From CAYTIB01 sp964437725 (GTDB taxonomy: Bacteria > UBA8248 > JACPRG01 > G963555815), in assembly GCA_964437725.1 (NCBI GenBank), contig CAYTIB010000036.1, forward strand, positions 87,564 through 151,563: 64,000 nucleotides of DNA, in the 5' to 3' direction. The notes beneath the pieces were generated by a model. That model did no database searches, was not told where the DNA came from, and saw only the letters and a program-made list of their open reading frames with translations. The position numbers and the translations under genes were made by a program. Each line of letters starts with the position of its first letter. Position 1 is the stretch's first letter. This document shows positions 16,978 to 23,742 of this stretch, one piece after another.

Positions 16978-17724
16978 CTATCTTCGATTGCTGTTGGTCA
17001 CATGATCCCTTTTAGAAGGAGGGGTCGGTTTTCCTTGTGCAATGGCATCGGCTGCAGCTTGTGCCCAGAGCATTTCTTCTTCTAACTCTTGTCGTTTGAT
17101 TTCTAATTGGTCTTTATCAATATCGCGGGCGACGTGAATAGGGCGACCGAAGACGACAGTAACACGTGTAAAAGGTAAGGGTAGGCAGAAACGATCCCAA
17201 CTATCGAATGTTTTGGCATAAGCGGCGCCGGAGACGATCGGAAGGATGGGTGCACCGGTTTGGGAAGCGAGGAGAAGGATACCAGGTTGCACCTTCAGGG
17301 CAGGACCCCGGGGGCCATCTGACGCTATGCCGATATCCTGTCCATCGCGAAGAGTCCGAATTAAACGTCGTAAGGCGGGGCCACCACCCCGGGATGTTGA
17401 TCCCCTGACAGTTTGGTATCCTAGCGTTCCAAGAACCCCGGCAATGAATTCCCCGTCGCGGCTCAAACTCACAAGAACGGATGCGTTCATTTTTCTTCGA
17501 AAAAATGCAGGATACAACATGCTTCCATGCCATAGGGAGTAGATCCGCCCTGGCTCTCCATTCCGGCGTGGCACTTCCCGTTCTGGATGAAGAATGCGAG
17601 CCCGCAATGTTGCTGCTAGCCCATAAACCAGACAACCAAGAAGATGACCTGCCCACCGGAAGACTCGATGAGATAGGTTCTTAGATAACCTCGAGGTTGT
17701 TGAAGGCGCACTGGATCTTTTCAT
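16978..17724 (-). CDS. DUF374 lysophospholipid acyltransferase-like protein
   Basis: 248-residue protein of the DUF374 family, related to glycerolipid acyltransferases. SLWHGSMLYPAFF supplies the histidine motif, VRGSTSRGGGPALRRL and SDGPRGPALKVQPGILLLA are the substrate and glycine-rich motifs. It has no long transmembrane region beyond an N-terminal hydrophobic stretch. Homologues often sit between lpxB and waaA/msbA in Deltaproteobacteria-like genomes, implying a lipid A or phospholipid acyl-transfer step, but the reaction is not established. It may supply a secondary acyl chain in addition to the LpxL-type enzyme. Its ATG overlaps the lpxB stop by one base (TAATG). Confidence 0.78.
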   Translation of the reverse strand: MKRSSAPSTTSRLSKNLSHRVFRWAGHLLGCLVYGLAATLRARILHPEREVPRRNGEPGRIYSLWHGSMLYPAFFRRKMNASVLVSLSRDGEFIAGVLGTLGYQTVRGSTSRGGGPALRRLIRTLRDGQDIGIASDGPRGPALKVQPGILLLASQTGAPILPIVSGAAYAKTFDSWDRFCLPLPFTRVTVVFGRPIHVARDIDKDQLEIKRQELEEEMLWAQAAADAIAQGKPTPPSKRDHVTNSNRR

Positions 17725-18968
17725 TATTCGAAAGCCAAACCCAATATTTCCCGCGCAGCACGATCGAAGCAGTTTGCTTTACTTTCCGAGGAGAGACTTT
17801 CATGCGTTTGCTCTGCGGAGTCTTTTTCCAGGGAATGGCGAACATCTTCTAACCTTCGCTTTACATAAGCGCACCGTTTTTCGTTGTCCATCAATCTTCT
17901 CAACTCCATGGAGAGATTGGACCCATTTACTTCCTGTTGTAGTACCTCTGGAAAGATTTCCTCAGCTGCCAGAATATTTACTAACCCGAGGTAGTAACGA
18001 TTAGGGGGTAAGTTAGACATCCACTGGGCGATGGCAAAAGTTAGTGGGTGAAACCGGTAAGTGAGCACGCTAGGTGTTCCCATTAGAGCCGCCTCCAAAG
18101 TGGCTGTGCCAGAGGCAATTATGGCCATATCGGCGGCCTTGAGCACATTTTGAGCACCCCTGACTGGCGTGACCCCCGCTTCTATAGCTCTGCTCGCTAT
18201 AGGATCCCAAGGTAGAGTTTCCGCAATGGGCAGAAGAAATTGTATTTCGGGTCGGGAGCTTTTTAAGATTCGTACAGTGTCAAGCATCGGGGAGAGAAGC
18301 GTGGCCACTTCTCTGTCTCTGCTCCCAGGGAGTAGACCGATTACCGGCCCCTTCTCGGTGACTCCCATTTTTTCTCTGGAAGTCTGTCGCTGTTCGTTAG
18401 GCTCTTTGACGTCCGAATCGTCCCGAAGGGACTCGAGGAGAGGATGGCCCACAAACACGGATGGGATCCCTAAACTTCTGAAATACTCAACCTCGAACGG
18501 AAAAATAACCAACAGTTTGTCTATAAATCGTGCGATTCGTCGTGCGCGCCACCGCCCCCAGCCCCAAAGCTGAGGTGCCACGAACTGTACGGTTCGAATA
18601 CCGAGAGCGTGAAGTTTTCCGGCTAGGTAAAGATTGAATCCTGGATAATCTATAAGCACAGCAACGCGAAATCCTCCCGATTTGGCAATCTTGAGAATCC
18701 GTTGCTCGACTCGTCGTAAAACGGGGAGACGCCGCGCTACCTCGAGAACTCCTATGACTTCAATCTCGTCTGCGTCAACCCAGATCTCCACTCCCGCAGC
18801 CCGCATAGCCGGCCCTCCGACACCCCCTATATTGATTTCGGGATTGTGCCTACGCAGAGCCTCGGCGAGGGGACCTCCCAGCGCGTCGCCCGAAGCCTCA
18901 CCCGCGATCATCAAAATTTCAATCGCTGGCCTCCTCCTCTCGTTCTGGGTCAACAGCGACAACGGCAA
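17724..18968 (-). CDS. lpxB: lipid-A-disaccharide synthase
   Basis: GT19 enzyme that joins UDP-2,3-diacylglucosamine and lipid X. Motifs include MIAGEASGD at the start, APQLWGWGRWRARRI, FPFEVEYFRSLG, VGHPLLE, LLPGSRDREV and the UDP site ASGTATLEAALMGTPSV. It acts peripherally on the inner membrane. It follows lpxI, which makes one of its substrates. The coordinates use the longest frame (TTG at 18968), which overlaps lpxI by 50 bases. The true start is probably nearer 18923, where GAGGAGGAGG lies six bases before an ATT that overlaps the lpxI stop as ATTGA. Candidates with standard codons are TTG 18914 and ATG 18911. Confidence 0.92.
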   Translation of the reverse strand: MPLSLLTQNERRRPAIEILMIAGEASGDALGGPLAEALRRHNPEINIGGVGGPAMRAAGVEIWVDADEIEVIGVLEVARRLPVLRRVEQRILKIAKSGGFRVAVLIDYPGFNLYLAGKLHALGIRTVQFVAPQLWGWGRWRARRIARFIDKLLVIFPFEVEYFRSLGIPSVFVGHPLLESLRDDSDVKEPNEQRQTSREKMGVTEKGPVIGLLPGSRDREVATLLSPMLDTVRILKSSRPEIQFLLPIAETLPWDPIASRAIEAGVTPVRGAQNVLKAADMAIIASGTATLEAALMGTPSVLTYRFHPLTFAIAQWMSNLPPNRYYLGLVNILAAEEIFPEVLQQEVNGSNLSMELRRLMDNEKRCAYVKRRLEDVRHSLEKDSAEQTHESLSSESKANCFDRAAREILGLAFE

Positions 18969-19812
18969 TCTTCCAACGATTTGCAGCCTCCAGAAATGGG
19001 CGAATGGAGAGGATCATAGTTTGTTCTGCCTCAATGCCAAGCGCTGTTCCACGTCCGTCTTTTAGGGCGATGAGCGTGTTTTCGCCGACCACTGGGACGT
19101 CGAACCGAGGATCTTGGCGTGGCTTTGCTACCTTTACGGCCACCGCTTTCCCTTCAGAAATACGACAGCCACGCTGGATAGTTTCGTCGGTTCCTTCGAT
19201 TGTTTCAACGGCTACCACCGCTTGATCCCGAACTACGACGGTTTGACCAAGGTCCAAAGCGGCTATCCCTTTGGCCATACGAAAACCAAATTCTAAATCC
19301 TCACGTTCTCTTTGAGTAGGTAGGCGTTGAGAAAGCACCCCTACCCCCGGAAACAGTTTACTCAGGAACTTTTTCTGTGGGAGAACTTGGAAACCTTCAC
19401 TTTCGAACTCTTTGATAATAGCTAACATTAGTGAATCATCTCGTCGGTCCTTGAGACGGCGGAGAAACTGGATGGCCCGAAAGTCGAGTATCGGATTCCG
19501 GTACATAAGTCGTTTGTCCACTTTCCCGACAAAGACCAAGTCGCGAACTTCTTCGTTCTTGAGGAACTTAACAATTTTTCCAGTTTGGCCGATGCCACAG
19601 TGAATCAGGGCCGACGAAAGAGGCTCTAGGATTTTACGTGTTTGGGTAGAGAAAGTTACCGTGACCGGTTCGATCCCACGAGACCGAGCATCCTCAGCCA
19701 CTAGGGCCGGCAGGGCTCCTTCTCCGGCAATGATCCCCACTCGTTTGATGCTCTGGAGGAAGCCAGATCCCGGTGAGTCTCCCTCATCTCGCTGTTTGTT
19801 TAGGTTGGTCAT
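18919..19812 (-). CDS. lpxI: UDP-2,3-diacylglucosamine pyrophosphatase LpxI
   Basis: LpxI (former DUF1009) protein. RVGIIAGEGALPALVAEDAR opens the N-terminal domain, and the C-terminal catalytic domain contains DLGQTVVVRDQAVVAVETIEG (read as VVVRDQAVVAVE and EGTDETI), VKVAKPRQDPRFDVPVVG and GIEAEQTMIL. It hydrolyses UDP-diacylglucosamine to lipid X by attack at the alpha phosphate, replacing the unrelated LpxH of enterobacteria. I choose ATG at 19812 over the longer frame to 19896, because the extra residues match the end of the upstream gene region and not the family. It still overlaps the gnnA-like gene by 29 bases. Confidence 0.9.
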   Translation of the reverse strand: MTNLNKQRDEGDSPGSGFLQSIKRVGIIAGEGALPALVAEDARSRGIEPVTVTFSTQTRKILEPLSSALIHCGIGQTGKIVKFLKNEEVRDLVFVGKVDKRLMYRNPILDFRAIQFLRRLKDRRDDSLMLAIIKEFESEGFQVLPQKKFLSKLFPGVGVLSQRLPTQREREDLEFGFRMAKGIAALDLGQTVVVRDQAVVAVETIEGTDETIQRGCRISEGKAVAVKVAKPRQDPRFDVPVVGENTLIALKDGRGTALGIEAEQTMILSIRPFLEAANRWKIAVVAVDPEREEEASD

Positions 19813-20785
19813 GAATCTGTGAGAGGATATGAAGTGCCAAACTAAGAGATCGAAGTTCCCTTTCCGCGTTAACTGCAACTTCAGATCCCACCCCATTACT
19901 GGCCGCTTGGAGAAGGGTTCGGATTTCGAGTTTCAGTGGGTTGTCCTTGTGTACGAAAATTCGTTCGATGAAAGCTTCCTGCCGGTAACGCAACTCTTCC
20001 TGCGTTAGCGTGTGTTCAGACGCTGCGCTCCGATAAACGTGAATATCCTGATCTGCATAGTTGAGAGATATGTAAGTATCCCGTTGTGTGACGGCGAGAG
20101 TGCGCACTTTGTCTTGAGTGGCTCGGCTAGCGGTCAGGTGGGCAACACAACCGTTTTTGAAGGTTAAAGAAACACTGGCGATATCTTCCATAGTTGAGTG
20201 CACACTTGTTCCGATAGCATGACATGTTTCGACGGGGGCATCGACAAGGCTCAGGACGATATCCAGATCGTGAATCATTAAATCCAGGACCACACCGTCC
20301 TCTTGGACTCTTGATTGAAAAGGACCCATCCGACGGCATTCGATAAGAAGGGGATCTTTTACAATCTTATGAAGTTCCTGAACGGCCCCATTGAAACGCT
20401 CCACGTGACCAATTTGTAAGGCGCGTCCTTGTTCTTTCGCAATTTGAAAGAGCTCTTCTGCCTGTTGCAGCGTTGAGGTAATTGGTTTTTCAACTAGAAC
20501 ATGAACGCCCGCGTTTAAGAAATCACGGGCGATCGGATAGTGCTGCTTGGTTGGAACCGCAATGCTGACGGCGTCAACCAGACCAATCATGTCTCGGTAA
20601 TCCGATAGGGGACGAGTGCCATATTGTTTTGCAATTGACTTGGCTCGGTCCTGATTGACGTCGGCAACCACTACGAGGTCTGCTTCCCCCAATTCGTGAT
20701 ACACTCCGGCGTGATAGCGGCCCATATGGCCGACACCGACCACCCCCGTTCGAATCTTTCCATTGACAGCTTTTGACCGCGCCAT
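19784..20785 (-). CDS. Gfo/Idh/MocA oxidoreductase, GnnA-like (UDP-GlcNAc 3-dehydrogenase type)
   Basis: NAD-dependent oxidoreductase of about 333 residues. GVVGVGHMGRYHAGVYHELG is the Rossmann nucleotide-binding start, HVLVEKPITSTLQQAEEL carries the EKP motif that positions the catalytic lysine, and VLDLMIHDLDIVLSL includes the conserved HD pair. Family members next to lpxA include GnnA of Acidithiobacillus, which oxidises the C3 hydroxyl of UDP-GlcNAc so that GnnB can aminate it. That leads to lipid A with amide-linked chains at position 3. No GnnB-type aminotransferase is in this window. The ATG at 20785 fits the family; the longer frame to 20869 runs inside lpxA. Confidence 0.78.
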   Translation of the reverse strand: MARSKAVNGKIRTGVVGVGHMGRYHAGVYHELGEADLVVVADVNQDRAKSIAKQYGTRPLSDYRDMIGLVDAVSIAVPTKQHYPIARDFLNAGVHVLVEKPITSTLQQAEELFQIAKEQGRALQIGHVERFNGAVQELHKIVKDPLLIECRRMGPFQSRVQEDGVVLDLMIHDLDIVLSLVDAPVETCHAIGTSVHSTMEDIASVSLTFKNGCVAHLTASRATQDKVRTLAVTQRDTYISLNYADQDIHVYRSAASEHTLTQEELRYRQEAFIERIFVHKDNPLKLEIRTLLQAASNGVGSEVAVNAERELRSLSLALHILSQIHDQPKQTAR

Positions 20786-20801
20786 GATGTTCGCTTTTAA
20801 C

Positions 20802-21569
20802 TCATCGATGAAAACCACGTTCCGTGGATTCACAAAATTCGGCAAAATACCGAACCTCTGGAAATTCACCGCATGATTCCTTGATGACTTTTATCGCTTC
20901 CATAGCTCTCAACCCGTCGTTGAGAAGGATTTTCAAAGCCCGCTTCAAAGCGGTTCGAGCCTCGGCTGTGACTCTTGCTCGTCGAAGCCCTACGACATTC
21001 AAGCCTCGCACTCGAGGCGGGTGTCCTTCAACAATCGTGTAAGGGAGTATATCCTTTCGAATTGGGGATAAGGCACCCACCAAGCTCAATTTCCCCACAC
21101 GGGTGAACTGATGAATAGGGACTATGCCGGAGATAAAAGCGCCAGCTTCGACTGTAACGTGACCAGCCAGGTTTGTGGCATTCACGAGGACGACCTCGTC
21201 CTCAAGCCGACAATCATGTCCCAAATGGGAGTAAGCCATAAGATAGCAATCGCTCCCGACGGAAGTGGTGCCCTCTGGCTCCTTGCTTCTGTGTATGGTC
21301 ACATACTCCCGGACCCTAGTGCGGTCTCCAATTCGGACAAAGGACCGATGGTCTTTGAACTCCACATCCTGTGGGGTTCCTCCGATGACTGCACCGGAAC
21401 CGATGGTACACTCTTCTCCCACCGTGGTCCAGTTCTCTATGGAGGCGTGAGGCCCAATTTGTGTTCCTCTCCCCAAATTTACTTTTTCCCCGATGACAGC
21501 GTACGGGCCGATTCTTACTCCCTCTTCAATATTTGCCTCGGGGGAAACGACTGCAGTCGGATGAATCAC
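20802..21569 (-). CDS. lpxA: acyl-ACP--UDP-N-acetylglucosamine O-acyltransferase
   Basis: 255-residue left-handed beta-helix acyltransferase. Hexapeptide repeats run through the first ~180 residues (IHPTAVVSPEANIEEGVRIG is the start). The catalytic histidine is in AYSHLGHDC, and the C-terminal helical domain ends in FCESTERGFHR, close to the E. coli ending. It carries out the first step of lipid A synthesis in the cytoplasm. IHRSKEPEGTTSVGSDCYLM replaces the usual IHRGTVQGGG loop variants. The ATG lies five bases after fabZ. A gnnA-like gene follows directly, so the substrate may be UDP-GlcNAc or its 3-amino analogue. Confidence 0.93.
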   Translation of the reverse strand: MIHPTAVVSPEANIEEGVRIGPYAVIGEKVNLGRGTQIGPHASIENWTTVGEECTIGSGAVIGGTPQDVEFKDHRSFVRIGDRTRVREYVTIHRSKEPEGTTSVGSDCYLMAYSHLGHDCRLEDEVVLVNATNLAGHVTVEAGAFISGIVPIHQFTRVGKLSLVGALSPIRKDILPYTIVEGHPPRVRGLNVVGLRRARVTAEARTALKRALKILLNDGLRAMEAIKVIKESCGEFPEVRYFAEFCESTERGFHR

Positions 21570-21574
21570 CTTGC

Positions 21575-22042
21575 TTAACCCTTTGAGTTGCCCATAGCGG
21601 CCTGGAATTCACCTTCGGCTGCCAGATCACCTTCCACACTGGCTTCACCCTTAAACCACCAGATATCGCGACGGTGATTTGAAACCTCCACTTTCATGGT
21701 CAGTATATCTCCAGGAACGACTGGACGCCTAAATCGAACCTTATCAATTCTTGTGAAAAAGGGAACGACGTCTGAGTCTCCAGGGGCAGTGTCTAAAGCG
21801 ATCAACCCACCTGTTTGAATCATGGCTTCGACGATCAAAACACCGGGCATGACCGGATAGTTGGGGAAGTGCCCCATGAAAAACGGTTCATTGTGCGTTA
21901 CCGCTTTGATTCCGACAATTCGCTTTCCAGGAATGTACTCCTCCACTCGGTCTACGAGGAGGAACGGATAACGATGAGGTAAAAGACTAATTAGGTGTCT
22001 TGAAATTTCGATATCAATCTCTGGTTTTCTTTTGTGGTTCAC
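21575..22042 (-). CDS. fabZ: 3-hydroxyacyl-ACP dehydratase FabZ
   Basis: 155-residue hot-dog-fold dehydratase. LLPHRYPFLLVDRVEEYIPG is the N-terminal family signature, FFMGHFPNYPVMPGVLIVEAM contributes the catalytic histidine (GHFP) and glutamate (VEAM) (read separately). It dehydrates 3-hydroxyacyl-ACP in fatty acid synthesis and so competes with LpxA and LpxD for the same hydroxyacyl-ACP pool, which explains its constant place in lpx operons. It starts at GTG 22042 within the end of lpxD (29-base overlap). No later start would keep the whole N-terminus. Confidence 0.94.
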   Translation of the reverse strand: MNHKRKPEIDIEISRHLISLLPHRYPFLLVDRVEEYIPGKRIVGIKAVTHNEPFFMGHFPNYPVMPGVLIVEAMIQTGGLIALDTAPGDSDVVPFFTRIDKVRFRRPVVPGDILTMKVEVSNHRRDIWWFKGEASVEGDLAAEGEFQAAMGNSKG

Positions 22043-23096
22043 CTATAATCCTTTCTTCCAAGTCTTTTAATCGCTTTTCCAGATTATTAAGATTTTTCAA
22101 AGCTTGGGGCACTTTTCCAAGACTAACTTCTATTTTGCCGTGTTCTGTCATGGCTCTTGGGACACGGGCTGCTGCCCATACAGTTCCGGGAGGAATATCC
22201 CGATTTACGAGAGTCAATGCTGTTAGGATGGCGCGGTCTCCAATGTGAACATGGTTACCGACACCCGAGCGCGCTGCTAAGGTGACCCCCTGGCCCAGTG
22301 AAGAACTTCCCGCCATCCCGACTTGGCCGAGCAGGAGACAATTTTCGCCAATTTTCACGTTATGCGCGACCTGAACAAGGTTATCGATTTTCGTGCCTCG
22401 TCCTATCCTTGTTTCTCCAAGTGTTGCCCGATCAATTGATGAGAGTGCTCCGATTTCGACGTCGTCTTCGACGATGACGCGGCCTACGTGAGGCATCTTC
22501 GTGTGCTTCCCGTCCTCACTTTGGACATATCCATATCCATCGCTTCCCAAAACGCTCCCACTGTGGATGGTGACCCGATTACCGACTTCCACGTCATGAT
22601 AAATCGAATTATTCGCGTAAACGACGCACTCTCTCCCAAGTTTACTGTCTCGCCCGACATAAACATGGGGGTATATGACGGTTTGGTCCCCCAACTCCAC
22701 GTTATCATCCAGGACGACACCTGCGTGGACTGCTACATTTTTACCCAGGCGGACATTTTGTCCGATGACAGCGTTGGAGTGAATCCCCGACTTGAAATGC
22801 TCCCTCGCATAGAATAAGCCGAGAAGTGACACCAGAGCGAGTCGAGAGTTCGTAACAAGAATTACAGATTTGTCGCCGAACCCGTGCTCAATCTCAGATA
22901 CGACAGCACACGCCTGGGAGGATTTGGCCTCATGCAAGCGTCGTTGTTTATCAGAGAGCACGATAATCTGATCGGAGGACGCCTTAGAAGGCTCAGCAAT
23001 ACCCCGAATAATCAGTTCGGGATTCCCCTTTAGGGATCCCCCCAATTTGTCCGAAATTTCTTTCAGGCGGAAAGAGGGGGGGGAGATGCAGTTCAT
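22014..23096 (-). CDS. lpxD: UDP-3-O-(3-hydroxyacyl)glucosamine N-acyltransferase
   Basis: 360-residue acyltransferase with an N-terminal uridine-binding domain (about residues 1-100), a hexapeptide beta helix and a C-terminal coiled helix. The catalytic histidine lies in NLVQVAHNVKIGENC, and GSDGYGYVQSEDGKHTKMPH is the substrate loop. It adds the N-linked 3-hydroxyacyl chain in lipid A synthesis. The ATG overlaps the ompH stop as ATGA. Codons 5-7 contain a run of eight C (23076-23083), so slippage would abolish the protein right after initiation. The long C-terminal helix ends in a lysine-rich tail. Confidence 0.93.
   Translation of the reverse strand: MNCISPPSFRLKEISDKLGGSLKGNPELIIRGIAEPSKASSDQIIVLSDKQRRLHEAKSSQACAVVSEIEHGFGDKSVILVTNSRLALVSLLGLFYAREHFKSGIHSNAVIGQNVRLGKNVAVHAGVVLDDNVELGDQTVIYPHVYVGRDSKLGRECVVYANNSIYHDVEVGNRVTIHSGSVLGSDGYGYVQSEDGKHTKMPHVGRVIVEDDVEIGALSSIDRATLGETRIGRGTKIDNLVQVAHNVKIGENCLLLGQVGMAGSSSLGQGVTLAARSGVGNHVHIGDRAILTALTLVNRDIPPGTVWAAARVPRAMTEHGKIEVSLGKVPQALKNLNNLEKRLKDLEERIIGEPQKKTRD
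23076..23083 (-). repeat. homopolymer C8 in the first codons of lpxD
   Basis: Eight consecutive C residues on the coding strand (eight G on the plus strand) fall within codons 5-7 of lpxD. A one-base slip would truncate the enzyme after a few residues. Confidence 0.9.
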
Positions 23097-23671
23097 CGTT
23101 TTGCTTGATCGTAGGCCTTGATGATTCTGTCCGTCAGATCGATCTTCTGGCTGTCAAAATAAAGAAGGAAATTATTTTGTTCAAGAACTAGGGTAAGATT
23201 TTCGCTCTTTCCAATTCTACGCACGACATCCCGAATTTCTCTACGAATTTTCTGTGTGATCCGGAGGCGACTTCGATTGAAGTCGTCTTCGGCTTCCCGT
23301 CTGAAACGAACGAGGTTATCTCGTCCCCTTGCGAAATCCCTTTGTTTCTGGAGTAGATCATTTTCTTTTTTCCGCCGGACGTCTTCACTGAATAGGAGTC
23401 CCTTTTGGCGGAGCTCAGCCTGCATCTTCCTCAGAGTTTGTTCAGAGCGCTGAAGAGCCTGGCCTTTCGAACTCAGTTCACCTTGAAGCCGTTTAGCCGA
23501 TTCCTCTAATTTAGATAGTGCCCTCTTACCCTCTTTAGATTCCTGCATTACGCGCTGTATGTTCACAAGGCCAATTTTGATCTCAGCCGATGCAAAGCTC
23601 ACTGAGCCTAGCCATCCTGCCACTAAGATAGAAATTACTAGAAACTTCGGAGTTGACGACTGTTTGATCAT
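23093..23671 (-). CDS. skp: periplasmic chaperone OmpH/Skp family
   Basis: About 192 residues. MIKQSSTPKFLVISILVAGW followed by SVSFASA is a signal peptide with an A-x-A site near residue 29. The mature protein starts with EIKIGLVNIQRVMQESKEGK, the Skp beta strand, and continues as a long charged coiled coil (about residues 60-160), which forms the tentacle arms of the trimer. It escorts unfolded outer-membrane proteins to BamA, whose gene is directly upstream. The ATG at 23671 has GGAGGCGG eight bases before it; the longer frame from 23689 adds MEAARN and lacks such a site. The stop overlaps lpxD by four bases. Confidence 0.88.
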   Translation of the reverse strand: MIKQSSTPKFLVISILVAGWLGSVSFASAEIKIGLVNIQRVMQESKEGKRALSKLEESAKRLQGELSSKGQALQRSEQTLRKMQAELRQKGLLFSEDVRRKKENDLLQKQRDFARGRDNLVRFRREAEDDFNRSRLRITQKIRREIRDVVRRIGKSENLTLVLEQNNFLLYFDSQKIDLTDRIIKAYDQAKR

Positions 23672-23691
23672 GTTTCTTGCCGCCTCCATAT

Positions 23692-23701
23692 GGGGGGGGG
23701 G
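23692..23701 (-). repeat. homopolymer C10 tract upstream of ompH
   Basis: Ten consecutive C on the coding strand lie between bamA and ompH, about 20 bases before the ompH start and next to its ribosome site. It is outside any reading frame I accept. Confidence 0.9.
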
Positions 23702-23742
23702 TCGCTAATTAGGATAAAGGGCGGTGCGGGAGGAATCTGGCC

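Noticed and set aside
21111..21578. 155-codon plus-strand frame opposite lpxA
   Set aside because: The opposite strand encodes LpxA with full motifs; the frame is a mirror of hexapeptide-repeat coding.
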